Shown here one piece after another: positions 12,881 to 29,248 of a DNA stretch of 64,000 bases (position 1 is the stretch's first letter; each line of letters opens with the position of its first letter). The translations under genes were made by a program, and so were the position numbers. Source of the stretch: Epinephelus fuscoguttatus. Lineage: Eukaryota; Chordata; Actinopteri; Perciformes; Serranidae. The notes under the pieces are model-generated. The model saw only the letters and a list, made by a program, of their open reading frames with translations. It was not told the origin of the DNA and did not search any database. The stretch is from positions 21,414,428-21,478,427 of the forward strand of contig NC_064759.1 of the NCBI RefSeq assembly GCF_011397635.1, read 5' to 3'.

Positions 12881-13548
12881 GAATTTCAATAGCTACACTG
12901 AGACAATTTCAAAGTCAGCCTACTATCACCTTAAGAATATATCAAGGATGCAAGGACTTATGTCTCGGCAAGATTTGGGAAAAACTTGACTTTACTGGTC
13001 CCCCTAAAAAATCGATCAGACAGCTGCACCTGAATCAGAACGCCGCTGCTTGAGTCCTCACTAAGACCCAGAGAGTAGAGCACATCACTCCAGGTCGGAG
13101 CTCTGGCTACATTTCTGATCTTCTGCTACACTATGAACCATTGAGACCTCTCAGGCCATCTGAGACAGGTGTGCTTTGTGTCCACAGAGTCAAGACTAAA
13201 CACGGGGACGCAGCATTAAGTTTTTAATGCACCACACATCTGAAACAAACTCCCAGAAAACTGCAGGTCTGCTGCATCAAGGCTGAAGACTTTTCTGTTT
13301 GCCACTGCCTTTTATTATATCAAATATTTATTCATTTCTTATACTGCATTGTAACTTTTATTGTCTTGTTTTAATTTTTATTTTCTATTCTCTAGCTTTG
13401 TAATGGCATTTTTAATTGCATTTTAATGTCCTTTTATAATGTGTTTCTTTTTTTTTTACGATTTTGTTTCTGTGCTTTTCATGTTTTAGTACTTTGGATT
13501 GCCTTGTTGCTGCATTGTGCTATATAAATAAACTTGCCTTGCCCTTAA
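12881..13548 (+). mobile_element. L2-like LINE 3' end, degraded
   Basis: This reads like the end of a non-LTR retrotransposon ORF2 with broken frames. It has a HITPGRSSGY-like piece, a LRPSETGVLCVHRVKTKHGDAAL-type stretch, then a LKTFLF-like stretch before an AT-rich 3' region. The terminus is GCTATATAAATAAACTTGCCTTGCC, the short-repeat type of tail found in L2-related elements. Clade placement is by memory of similar fish sequences. Confidence 0.55.
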
Positions 13549-14099
13549 ATGAGACATTACTGTAATTTCAGATTGTTGCCCCCTTGTCCTTAATTTGAAA
13601 TTGTATTATGATATATGGAAGAAAAGTACAAAAATACAAAAAACAAAGGGAGCAGCAATCAATTTAACTTTAAGAAATCACATGTGAGATAGGAAGTGTA
13701 ACAAGAGCAAGGCAAAAATGTGTTCTTACACGAAAACACATTATCATAATCATAAAATTATAAAATTAGATCTTACGTCACCAAGTCATGTTTATGTGTA
13801 ACTCGTCATGTATCGTTTTAAGGCCACTTGACCCTCATGGTGTCACTCCACCGCTTGCCGTGACCTTTGCCACACATAAAGCGGAACGTTTCTTCTTCGG
13901 GTTTTGTTTACCACGCAGATAAGAGGAGCACAGCATAATTCACGGTTGATTTTTGGCAATTCTCTAAATTTGAGCAGTTTAAATAATCAGGCAATCAACA
14001 GAGGGAGTTTGAAGCGATTTAACTCACTTTTCCAGAATCCCTAAATAAGGTTTAGTCTTTCACTCATTGAAACCGCAGCACTGACTTTATAGTTGAATT

Positions 14100-14304
14100 T
14101 AACAACGGCTGTAAGAACGTCTCAACCAATCGGTGAGGAGAGCGTCCACTTATATCTGCTTCTCATTGGCTGGAATGGAAGGCGGTCCCCTAAGCTCCCT
14201 CCCCTGTTGTCACCCTAAAATAATTCCGACCTACTCCTTGGGTGAAGGTTCACAGCGGTGACACTGGTACTTTAGCTGTCTGCCACTGCACAGTTTCAGC
14301 AATA
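14100..14304 (+). promoter_or_regulatory. etfb: Probable etfb promoter and 5'UTR
   Basis: Upstream of the etfb ATG there is a CCAAT box (CAACCAATCGG, about 14123-14133) and an inverted CCAAT box (TCATTGGCTGG, about 14163-14173), with no obvious TATA box. This is typical of a broadly expressed mitochondrial enzyme gene. The exact transcription start is not determinable here. Confidence 0.45.
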
Positions 14305-18890
<4,586 letters not shown>

Positions 18891-19084
18891 AGGCTTTAGG
18901 AGCAGGAGCAGAGGAGCGCAGAACTTGGCAGAAGGGTGAGTATCACAGTATCCACCAATGGAGAGCCTGACCTGACACTGTATTATTATAACTAACAAAA
19001 TACACGTCTTCAGCAAGGCTCCCACAGATTCAATATCAAAGCATTTTTAATAATATCTAAAGATATAACATGAGCTAGGACTAA

Positions 19085-19420
19085 AACTAACTTAGCCTGT
19101 GATTTTTTTTTTAATTGATTGAATGAATAGTCTAAATTGTTCAAGAAAAAGTGGAAAATGTCCATCACTAGTTTTCAGAGCCCAAAGTGATGTCTTCAGA
19201 TGGACTGTTTTGTACCACCAAGGGTCCAAAAACCATGAATATATAATATACAAGTATACAGAAGCAAAGCCTTATCATGTTAGAGAAGCTGGGACCAGAT
19301 AATTTTTACCTTTACCTCTGAGCCGTGTGGGTGCTCCCAGTGTCAAAAAAGTTGATTAATTTTCCCTCAATTGACTAATCAATCAATCAACTAATTGTTA
19401 CAACTTTAATGGCAGCCAAT
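19085..19420. repeat. hAT-type MITE remnant in etfb 3'UTR intron
   Basis: The segment contains TTGATTGAATGAATAGTCTAAATTG, GGAAAATGTCCATCACTAGTTTTCAGAGCCCAAAGTGATGTCTTCA split over adjacent lines and ends with AATCAATCAATCAACTAATTG. These are recognisable pieces of a diverged TAGGGCTGCAAC-family element. Ends are lost. Confidence 0.45.
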
Positions 19421-19519
19421 TATATGAGATAATATTTTGGCCCTTTGCAACGTGCTTTTAGTTCATCTTGTACAATTTTTGTAGCAACCTATAAATTCCA
19501 TAGTTCACGTATCATAGAA

Positions 19520-20137
19520 TTAAAGGGACAGTTCACATAAAAAACACATATTTTCCCTCTTACCTGTAGTGCTATTTATGAAACTAGATTGTTTTGGTGT
19601 GAGTTGCTGAGTATTGGATATATCACAGCCATAGAGATGTCTGCCTTTGCCTCGAATATAATGGAACTGGATGGCTCTGTGCTTGTGCTGTTGAACACAC
19701 CAAAAAAACTACATTTGAAAAACTCAACAGCAATGTCTCTTTCTAGAAATCATGACCTGGTTACTCAAGATAATCCACAGACCTTGTTGTGAGCAGTTTC
19801 ATGTAGGAACTATTTTCTTTCTACTGAACTACACCTGCCAACTGTCAATCAGTCACTGAGCAGAAGGAAGCGTGCATCAGTTCATGGATGAGCGGCTCTT
19901 GTTTGTGACAGCACAAGATGTAAACATTAATGGTGTCATCCTCGGCAGTGCTGTAGCACTTGCTAGCTCAGTGGTGCACCACAAGCTGAGTGCCATCTAG
20001 TTCCATTATACTGGAGAGAAGGCAGACATCTCTATGGCTAATATCTCCAACACTCAGCAACTCACACTAAAACAATCTAGACTGATAAACAGCACCACAG
20101 GTTAGATGATATAATTTTGTGTGAGCTGTCCCTTTAA
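19520..20137. mobile_element. TTAA-flanked fold-back element (piggyBac-like MITE)
   Basis: The left end TTAAAGGGACAGTTCAC is answered at the right end by GTGAGCTGTCCCTTTAA. Inside, long inverted arms can be followed: GTGTGAGTTGCTGAGT pairs with ACTCAGCAACTCACAC, and AGAGATGTCTGCC pairs with GGCAGACATCTCT. Both ends sit on TTAA, the target used by piggyBac-type elements. No transposase is present; the small open frame inside is spurious. The element lies wholly in the etfb 3'UTR intron. Confidence 0.8.
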
Positions 20138-21100
20138 GTAGACATAATATTAATGTTTTTTGGTGGGCAATAGGCCATTGTTTCCAAAGTGGGCAGCGAA
20201 TCATTACTGAATAAGGAGCAGGAAAAACACTGTAAAACAAAAAAATGTTTTCTTCTTGATCTACCTGTTGCTACATCTTGATTATAGCTTAATACGTGTC
20301 CATCTTGTGTCTGCATGCAGCAAAGTTACCTCTTGTAATGAAAGATGTAATTAATTAATTGCTTTGACAAAGAGTATTGTGTGTCTGTGGTGACGGAAGC
20401 TAAACTGATAAAAGATTTTAATTGCAACTCATGAATTACATTATCTATCTACTCTTTCTTTCTCCTTGCAGGACTCTGAAATGAATAACTGGACTGTACT
20501 GCATAAGCACACCCCGAGGACTGGCTTATGTGTTGGTCTAATCCCTCTGTTTGAGACTGTGGCTTCTGAGGCACGGAGGTACCGACAGGGGAGGAGGAGT
20601 ACTGAGAAACACTGTCCTGCAGCAGACAACCCCAAAAGGATCATCTTGTCTTTCATGTGCATTTAAACCTACACTCATCTGTATTATAGGCTTCTAATCT
20701 GATTTAGATAAACTGTCTTTATGCAATAATTTAAACCCAGAAATCACTACTCATGCTGCTGTTTGCATCACACTGTACACCACCAGTACGAGGCATTACA
20801 CCAACAGTTACCTGGCTCAGCTGTTTAATCTTGTCTGTAGTCACACATGTTAAGAGGTGCAGTTTTTGTAAATGATATATGTAAATATGGACCCAAACAT
20901 GTTGAGATGATTATGTCCTCCCAGATTAGTGCCGTGTCTGATGGTAATTTGTGTAAATTTGTGGGTTTCAGGACAGCTTCGACAGTGTCTCTCAGTAAGA
21001 CGATCACACATCTGAATTTTACCATAAGCGCCTCATTTGTCTGTTGATTGTACAGGACATTACATGACAATAAAGCAGCCAGTCTTTTTCATATCTAAAT

Positions 21101-22448
21101 ACACCTGTGACTGTTCTTTGGGCATTTAATTTTGAACTTGACATCATTAACACCTGTGAATGGGTAACAGATTTTGATGAAAAAAGTTGGATATTTGTTT
21201 GAGTCCAGGGGATTTATTGGATCAAATGTTTCACTCTGGTGGATTTAAAGCATTATTTCTGAAGCAACATGCTGTATTGCATTTGGCCAGAAACCAGTTT
21301 CTGCACTATATGTTTGAATCAAGCAATAGTTGGAGAAACACTTTGTTGCCACTTTATTAGGTACACCTAACTATACCTAACACAGAAATCCTGCCATGAA
21401 TCCTAATTTCAGGAAGGTCATAATGTTCAGTTTTTGAGAGGTATCGATTCAACTGTATGATCCTTTTGGAAGCTGCAGTTTGTGCTGCTGTTGAATCATA
21501 TTGAGCTATTATGAGGGGAGTTCATAATATTTAGCCTGATATCAACAGTTACAGATACAAGCACCACAAACAATGGCCTCCAAAATAACCTGCTCCAACC
21601 AAAACTAAACATCTAGGAAAACAGAGCCCTCAATACTAAATGTAACCATGGAAATCATGATATACATTTATATCATATCATGATTATCATGGTGAAATGT
21701 TATTTCACCCTGCGTCTTTTCACAGTAGGTGAGTTTTTTTAGGAGATGTCAGCTCAGTTAAACCAAAGCAACAGTCCCTTTTCAGTTTGTTTTATTTGTT
21801 AAATCAAACCGTCATTTATAAGAAAATGATGAGAAGTAAAATCATTCTGGGAAATTATGGAAATTTTGAAATAAAAACAGCTGGAATTAATTACAGTCTT
21901 ATTTCAAAAAGAAATGGCATAAAATGACATTTCATTATAATGAGCTGAGTTTTAAACATTTCCTGGAATATTTCTCAATGTCATGGGTATATTACATACC
22001 ATATGTGTATTTATCCATGTGGTTATCAATTTCAAAATGTATTATTAAACACTGTGGGTCCCCCACACATTAAGAGAGGATGTTTTGCAGGCAAGGCTTT
22101 TCTTTTTATTATACTGCATTAATCCCTGGTAGTTGTAGCCCACAAAGAGAGAATGGATGGTTTATGGATAATAAACACCTGAGTGTAAAAGAGAACATGT
22201 GCAGCTCACGGCACAGAATCAGGACTTGTTTACTTTCTCACATTACTGTGTGTCACATGGACTGCTGTGGTGAGGGTACCAGCAAGATGGAGCCTGCATT
22301 GCAGATGAGTGAGTCTTCAACTGTTGTGATTTTTGTGGCCCTGTCAGCAAAGAAAAAGAAAAAATGTTGTCCTTAATTATTGTCACACTTGCTTAACACC
22401 AAAAGAATAATAAAAATGAATAAAGAACAGATCAGTCATTACTTAAAT
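21101..22448. other. Intergenic DNA between etfb and vsig10l
   Basis: AT-rich intergenic DNA. The stretch from about 21345, with CACTTTATTAGGTACACCT, resembles a piece of a common fish DNA element, but its limits were not found. No coding region recognised. Confidence 0.4.
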
Positions 22449-23238
22449 CCTCCTGAGACCCTGTGTCCTCATATGAGGACATCGCATTTAGGGTTTACTG
22501 AGTCTGAGTAAGTAAGTACTAACTTTTGCAGTGTTTGATCTTGCGGGGATGGAGCCATTTTTCTGCCATGGTTCGCGTCCTGTAGGCGATATTTTTGTGG
22601 GCGTGTTACACCAAAACCTGTTTCCTCCTGGCAATATTTTTGCAAGCGCACAGTTGCTGTGGCACCGCCCAGAACGATTGTGATTGGTTGAAAGAAATAC
22701 AAGCAGCCGGGGTGTTTTTTTCTCCAATCTTAAAGTGAGAGTCGGCCCAGCCAGTCTGGTGAGCGAGACTAGGGTTTACTTGACCTTATACTTCATTCTA
22801 CTTAACTTAGACCTGTTGTCCTCATTCGTGGACACCTTTTTGTGCCATCTAGTGGTAGTAAGAGCACAATACACTAATCCATGAAAAAACAAGATGGCAG
22901 CCATCTCTGCCAAGTCAGTCTGCAGCCAATCCCAGCACAAAAGTGAACAAGGTCCAAAACCTGATCAACTTTTTATGGTTGAAACTTGTTTATTTATGAT
23001 TGATAATGTTTGTAGTGTGATATGGCAAAAAGTTTGGCCTATTCTAGCAGCTGTAACAAGCTAAGACACTGTTTATTAGGAAGTGCTTGTTTGAAGACAT
23101 TAGGACTTTATTATCATCTCGTTTGAGGATATTGGGACTTTATTATCATTCACAACTTTTAGTTTTTATACTTACATGGTCCTACTGCCATAGCTTGGAG
23201 AAAAAAGCATGCCAAACAAAAGTTCAGGTCTCAGGAGG
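22449..23238. mobile_element. Candidate non-autonomous DNA element with 12-bp inverted ends
   Basis: CCTCCTGAGACC at 22449-22460 is exactly inverted as GGTCTCAGGAGG at 23227-23238. The interior carries repeated GTCCTCAT(A/T)(T)(C)G(A)GGAC-like motifs at 22467 and 22817. No target-site duplication was obvious and no ORF of transposase type is present. It is plausible as a 790-bp element, but the 12-bp end match alone is modest evidence. Confidence 0.4.
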
Positions 23239-23381
23239 TTATGATGTAAAGTGGCCTTTATTGTGTGGTGTTCGCTATATCTTCTTTGGACATTCAACCC
23301 TGCTTAATTTTGAATTTCATATTGATCTAATATTATTTTCAAATACTATTATGACACATAAATATCAATTTTAATGACATG

Positions 23382-23406
23382 ACACACACACACACACACA
23401 CACACA
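23382..23406. repeat. (CA)n microsatellite
   Basis: About 12 uninterrupted CA units. A short related GACACACACACAC tract follows at about 23427, together with a repeated TTTTAATGACATGACACA phrase on each side, which suggests a small local duplication. Confidence 0.9.
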
Positions 23407-23489
23407 GACATAATTTTAATGACATGACACACACACACCAAAAAACACCTGTCCCTTTGGGTTATTGTTATTTCCACCACACTGTTCAA

Positions 23490-23825
23490 AATGTGGCGGC
23501 ACAGTGGTGTGGTGGTTAGCACTGTCGTCTCACAGGAGGGTTCCTGGTTCAATCCCCGGTGGGGAGTCCTTCCGTGCAGAGTTTGCATGTTCTCCCCATG
23601 TCAGCGTGGGTTTTCTCCGGGTACAGTCCAAAGATTGGGGATAGGTTAATTGGTGACTCTAAATTGTCCGTAGGTGTGAATGGTTTTCTGTCTCTACATG
23701 TCAGCAATGCAATATTCTGGCGACCTGTCCAGGGTGTACCCCGCCTCTCGCCCAGTGTCAGCTGGGATAGGCTCCAGCCCCCCCCTGCAGCGCTCAAGAG
23801 GATAAGCAGCTAGAAAATGGATGGA
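23490..23825 (+). repeat. SINE-like repeat with tRNA-like head, well preserved
   Basis: Starts GGCGGCACAGTGGTGTGGTG and carries an A-box-like TGGTTAGCACTG and a B-box-like GGTTCAATCCC. The conserved body follows (GTTTGCATGTTCTCCCCATG, TTGGTGACTCTAAATTGTCC, GATAGGCTCCAGCCCCC). It ends in GGATAAGCAGCTAGAAAATGG and a short GGAT repeat. Same family as the copies at 2477, 30345 and 49000. Confidence 0.8.
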
Positions 23826-24655
23826 TGTTCAAAATGTAAAAGTTTCAGGAAGTTGTGGGGATTTGTTGAGAGTTTGTATGGGCCTACTTGGTGACCACAG
23901 CAATAGTCATGTGACAGGAGGCCCCATGGCTGGAGGACAGTTAGCATAGTGGCAACTGTAATAAGTAGAGAGGTACATTTTTGTTAAATCAAGAATATGT
24001 TTCCAAACAGCTTAGATTCATTTTCAGTGTACAAATTGTAAGAAAAACATTTGATATTGTGTATTTTATGTATATTTAATGCTAATGCTAATGCTAAAAA
24101 GAACATTAGCAAGCTGACGCATCACCAGGCTAAATGTAATTTCCACAACAGTCATATTTGTCACTTTGTTCATCGTGATGGAAAACTGAAATGACAATGC
24201 CAGTGTTATTTTAATGAAATTGTATTGATACATTGTATTAATACATTTCTTTAAATATGTTAGACTTTCTAAAAGTTTCTAAAATCTGATATTTACATTT
24301 AGAAAAATAAATCCCCATACAGTTTTCATAATGTGCTATAACGTTAACGGAGACACGTTAAATTGAAATATATTGGCTTGTTAACGGAACAGAAATAAGA
24401 CAGGCACTGTAATGTGAAACCAGGTGGGGGCGTGGCTTCACGTGCACAATCAAGGTTTTGACTCAGCACAGGTGAGACACTCGCGCGCCCTGCTGACACA
24501 CACAGAGGATTCAGTCACTGCTGTCCAAGACACCGAGGACATTTCTTCGCCTCTGTTTTATGTTCTGGGCTTTTGACTCAAAAAAACAACATTAAAAAGA
24601 TTTTCATGTCCTCTTAAATCCGTCACCTACTCCACTGTCGCCCTGTTTTTATAAA
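23826..24655 (+). other. Upstream region of the vsig10l-like gene
   Basis: The first 550 bases are AT-rich and unremarkable. From about 24420 the composition becomes more GC-rich (GGGGGCGTGGCTTCACGTGCAC, then CTCGCGCGCCCTGCTGAC), a likely promoter and 5'UTR for the gene that starts at 24656. A CACGTG-like ACGTGCAC and a GGGCGTGGC (Sp/KLF-type) site are visible. Confidence 0.4.
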
Positions 24656-26173
24656 ATGACGTGGCCGGATGGATTTAGTAGATTAAATGCAGTTTTTCTC
24701 GTTATTTTACTGAGCTTTACTTTTCAAGGTAAGATTAAAACTGAATTCCAGGTGTTAGTTTTGTGTTGTGCTTCTTCCTTAAGAGCAGAAAAGGGGCTTT
24801 TAATTAATTCTGTTTTGTTTCTGTAATATTAGTGCTTATTTTAGCAGGAACAGACACACAGTGTAAGCATAGGATATTCACTTGCCATCAACATTTACTG
24901 CATCATTGTAACAAGGATTTTGAGTATCAATAGATTAATATGTCCTCTGTAAACGGATTACTTCTTCACTGACAGGTGCCTACTTTGAGCTGGTGGTGTC
25001 CCCTGTTGGCCCGACTGTTGTGAATGCACCACTTGGCAGCAATGTGACTCTGGCTGTGTCCTTCAGTGGTGCCTCTGACCCAGTGGTTGCCTGGTTTATG
25101 GGAAGGTTACCTGTCGCCACATGGGTTATTAACTCCAGTGTTCCTCCAGTCATAGCCGAAAACAATATGGGGGTGCTGGATATTGAGCCAGATGGATCCC
25201 TTACCTTTGTGAATGTGACACTTGACTATACCAGTGAGTACACCGTTGAAATGACAAAGTCTGGACTGCCAACATCCTCGACTTCTTTCAGTCTAACAGT
25301 ATTTGGTGAGTACTTGACTGAGCTCTGATTTCAGAGATGTGCTTGAACCTGTTAATGATATTACTTTCTACATTGCTGATGCTTTCACACATCTTTTGTC
25401 TCTGCTTGTTCCTCATTTGATATTGTTGCATGCACTTTTACAAAACTGGGAAACTTCAGATGGATTTGACAACACTGTGATCCTCAATAGATTTATCAAG
25501 CAATGTTTGCATTGCACAGACCAGAGGTGTCTCTGGGTTGGATGAAGTTAGTGGTTGGTAGGCCTGTCACAGTAATTACATTATCTGCTTATCAAAGCCA
25601 GTAAAAATGATCACGTCCATGTCCATATATCGCGTGATATTATTGCCTCTAGTTCTTTGTTTGCATAAGAATGTCACCAAGACTTTGACTAACAGGATAG
25701 CAGAGTAAACACACATACATACACATTCTATGTAGACTTTCATGGTCTTTATACACTGGTAGTTGCCCAGAGGGTCCACAAAGGCAGCTGCCTGCTGTGT
25801 CTTATACCGCTGTTTAAAGATACCTCTGTATCTGTGTCTGATGCTGACAGGCCACTAACCAAGTGTTGGTATTTGATGAGTTCGAAGTGAGACTGGGTTG
25901 CCCATTTACCACCCTTACCTGCCTCCTAACATGGACTTTTGCTCTTTTTACCACCTCCCTCTGTATCCCAGTCAGCACATTGGTCATGTAATCACAGCCT
26001 TCGCAATTACATGTGTTGTGCACAAATTACAGGCTCATGATTACGTGGGTTATATGCGAATTGTGGTACATTACTTTCGTAGGGATATGTACGAACAGTG
26101 TGTGAGAACAGCCTGACCTGTTACCACAATTACGGATGACTTTATCAGCTTTGAAAAATATAATCTGTGCAAC

Positions 26174-26205
<32 letters not shown>

Positions 26206-27725
26206 TGAATGTTTTGAAGAATTGAAAGTTGACTGTTCTTTTCAAGGGTGTGCATGAATCATTATTATGCTGTGAAATTATCTTTGTCAGTGGCACACAC
26301 TGATAGTAATAATAAAGATAATATTCTTTATCATAGTTATTTGTAGGATGATATATCGTCCACCAAGAAAAGTTATCATGACAGGCCTAGTGGTTTTGGC
26401 AAGTTGGGAGGAAATGATTTCCAAAGCTACGGGCTGTGTTCACAAAAACTCCTCTATTTCCTCAAGTGAAAATAAAACTATGCAAATTATGAGCTGCCGT
26501 TTTTGTAACTATAAAGATGTGTTGTATAAACATACTGAATAAAAGTAAATTGGGACAGCTTTGACTAGCCCTTGTTTCTCATCTGACATGTCTGTCTAAA
26601 TTACATATGCACTGTAAATATAGATCCAAACATGAATGAATGCTTGGTTCACTTTAATAATGTCGGATCAATTTTCTCTGTGGACAGAGAGGCCAAAAGG
26701 CAGTCCGATGTGCTCTGTGCAGTCAGTGAATAACGTCAACCTGCAGTACCACTGTCGGTGGCTGGGGGGAACCCCACAGGCCCAGTTGTCTTTCCCAGCA
26801 CTGAGTAACACGAGCAGCGGAGCAGGAAACTTCAACCTGACCGTCACCCCCTTTGATAATCTTGACGGGAAAACTGTCACATGCATTGCATACCACCTAT
26901 CTGAACAGAATAAACAATACTGCAATATTACTGCAAGTAAGTGTTAGACTTTTAATGGATTATCAAGACAACAATCTGTTGTTCCAAAAATAACACTTTG
27001 TGTGTGTGACTTAAGAAGCCAACCCTAAACCAGAACCTTATCTTCCTCAGGTAGTCCAGTGAGGTTCCTGCCATCCATGAGAACCACGGTTGACTCCAGT
27101 GGCAAAATAGTGGTCACTATCCAGTGTGTCAGCGAGGCCTCGCCTAAGGCCGTGGTGTCATGGCTTAAAGGAAACGAGACTGTCACCGAAGGGACAACGT
27201 ACCAGATCAGCAGAGACACCACACAGCTCCAGATTCAGGATAAAAACGTCAACAACTTTGTCCCCCAGAACTACACTTGTACCTGCCACAACCCGCTGGG
27301 CAGCCAGAGGAGGGTGACTCAGTTAATAGGTAAAGTGTTGCTGTTCTTGGTTTGTTGGTCGACTGTCAACATTAAGCAGGGGTGTAAAGTAAGTAAGCGA
27401 AGCACCCCAGACGTCCCTCTCCTCAGCAACACTTTCCAGCTCCTGGGGGACCCCAAGGCATTCCCAGGCCAGATGAGATATGTAATCCCTCCTCTCCAGC
27501 ATGTTCTGGGTCTGCCCTGGGGCCCAGGAGACATCCTGATCAGATACCCGAACAATGCAAAGGAGCAGCGGCTCTACTCTGAGCTCCCTCTGGATGTCGG
27601 AGCTCCTTACCCTATCTCTAAGTCTGAGTCCAGCCACCCCACGGAGGAAACTCATTTTGGCCACTTGTAGTTAGTAGATAAGCACATTTAGCAAGTAAAA
27701 TATCAACATTTCTAAAGTGACACAG

Positions 27726-27774
<49 letters not shown>

Positions 27775-29152
27775 TTTCAAACCCTGAACATGGGTGTTTT
27801 TTAGTGACCTGCACCAACATTGAGGTATTTTAAGCCACAGCATGATCTTTTCCTAACCTCGGACCATGGTTTTTGTGCCTCAACCTTACCACGTAAACCA
27901 CAGGATTACTGACACATTAAGTTACAACATATCTGCCACATAATAATGTGCAAATGTAACATATCCGTGGTTTGCAAAAACATACAATGCCAACATTTTT
28001 CCGGCACTTGGGTTTTGTCCTTTGCCTCCAATTTCAAGCACTAGCATTACCGGAGGCAAAGGGAACAATGAGCCCTCAGACAGAGAGCTAAGTAATACCT
28101 GAGATTGCTCTTTCCCTTGAAACAAAGCTCTCCAGTCTTGGTATCCCCTCACCCCCTCCTCTCCTGCCCTCTCTTGATCTCCCCCTCACTCACAATCCCT
28201 CTCTTTCCAGGACCGTCGATCTCAGATTCCAGTTTGTTCCCTAATCCCAATGGAACCATCATCACATTGACCTGGGAGGTCCCGCCCACCTCTGTTGTTA
28301 CAGGTAAAGCAGTGATTAACTCTAGAAAGGCAGCTCTGCAAAAGCCCCAGCTTAATTTATTTCTCACAAGGCTATCTTTAAACACCACACGCACAAACAC
28401 GACCGTCTTGTTGGGAATTTGTACATCTCAGCAGAACTCCACGGTGTTGAAAACAGAAACTCAACACAGAAGATAGGGGTGTAAATATTGTGAAATATGT
28501 GAGGCTCTAACTGAGCAGTGCTGTGTTTTTGGATATAACATTTTAAAGACAAAAGTATTGAAAAAGCAAATGTCAGTTTTTGTTGTGTCTTCTCTGTTGG
28601 TTTGTGTGTACATAGTGACAGCCAGATTTTCCTACTGAAACAGGCCTGTGACAAGGATCTGTGAAATCTTGACATGTGATACCGCTATGTAAGTCATGGC
28701 TTAATGGTAACCCTAGATTTGCGAAACTTGTACGACAATGCTGTGGTTACGGACTGGTTAGGTTTGGGTACAGAAAGTTTAGGGAAAGATAGCGGTTTGG
28801 GATTATATGATCACTTGAGATGAATCGCGAATCTGAAGTTACCATCTAGACACGATCCACTATGTGCTTTGATTGATTGACACTAGTATATATGTGCTTT
28901 TGTAAAGGGTTTGACGTCCAAAAGAAAGGACCAGACCTCCTGAGCAAACATGGTAATGGCATCAACACTAAAGGCAGCTCAAACAAATTTAAAACCATCC
29001 AGCAGAAGCCTGGCTCTGCTAGGAGCGCAGACATCTTTGTCCTCGATCCCGACTTGACATACTGGTTTCGGATCATCCCCAGAGCTCTGATGACTGAAGG
29101 AGCGCCATCTGAGGTCCACAGAATTGGCCCAGGTACGGCAAATTGTCAGATG

Positions 29153-29248
<96 letters not shown>

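Larger units (their letters stand above)
18891..21100 (+). other. etfb: etfb 3'UTR with probable intron and polyadenylation signal
   Basis: After the stop codon the exon continues to 18935, followed by a good donor (GTGAGT at 18936). A matching acceptor (TTTCTCCTTGCAG) ends at 20471. The next AATAAA is at 21069-21074, followed by a T-rich stretch, and I saw no AATAAA between the stop codon and 20471. The simplest reading is a 3'UTR split by a 1.5 kb intron. The stop-to-junction distance is 45 bases, just under the roughly 50-55 base threshold usually associated with nonsense-mediated decay. Confidence 0.55.

Noticed and set aside
10800-14100. Search for hamp (hepcidin) near usf2
   Set aside because: HAMP is a neighbour of USF2 in human, but no cysteine-rich hepcidin-like exon was visible in this intergenic region.
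19589-19792. 67-codon ORF in the etfb 3'UTR intron
   Set aside because: It lies inside a TTAA fold-back element and has no protein-like composition.
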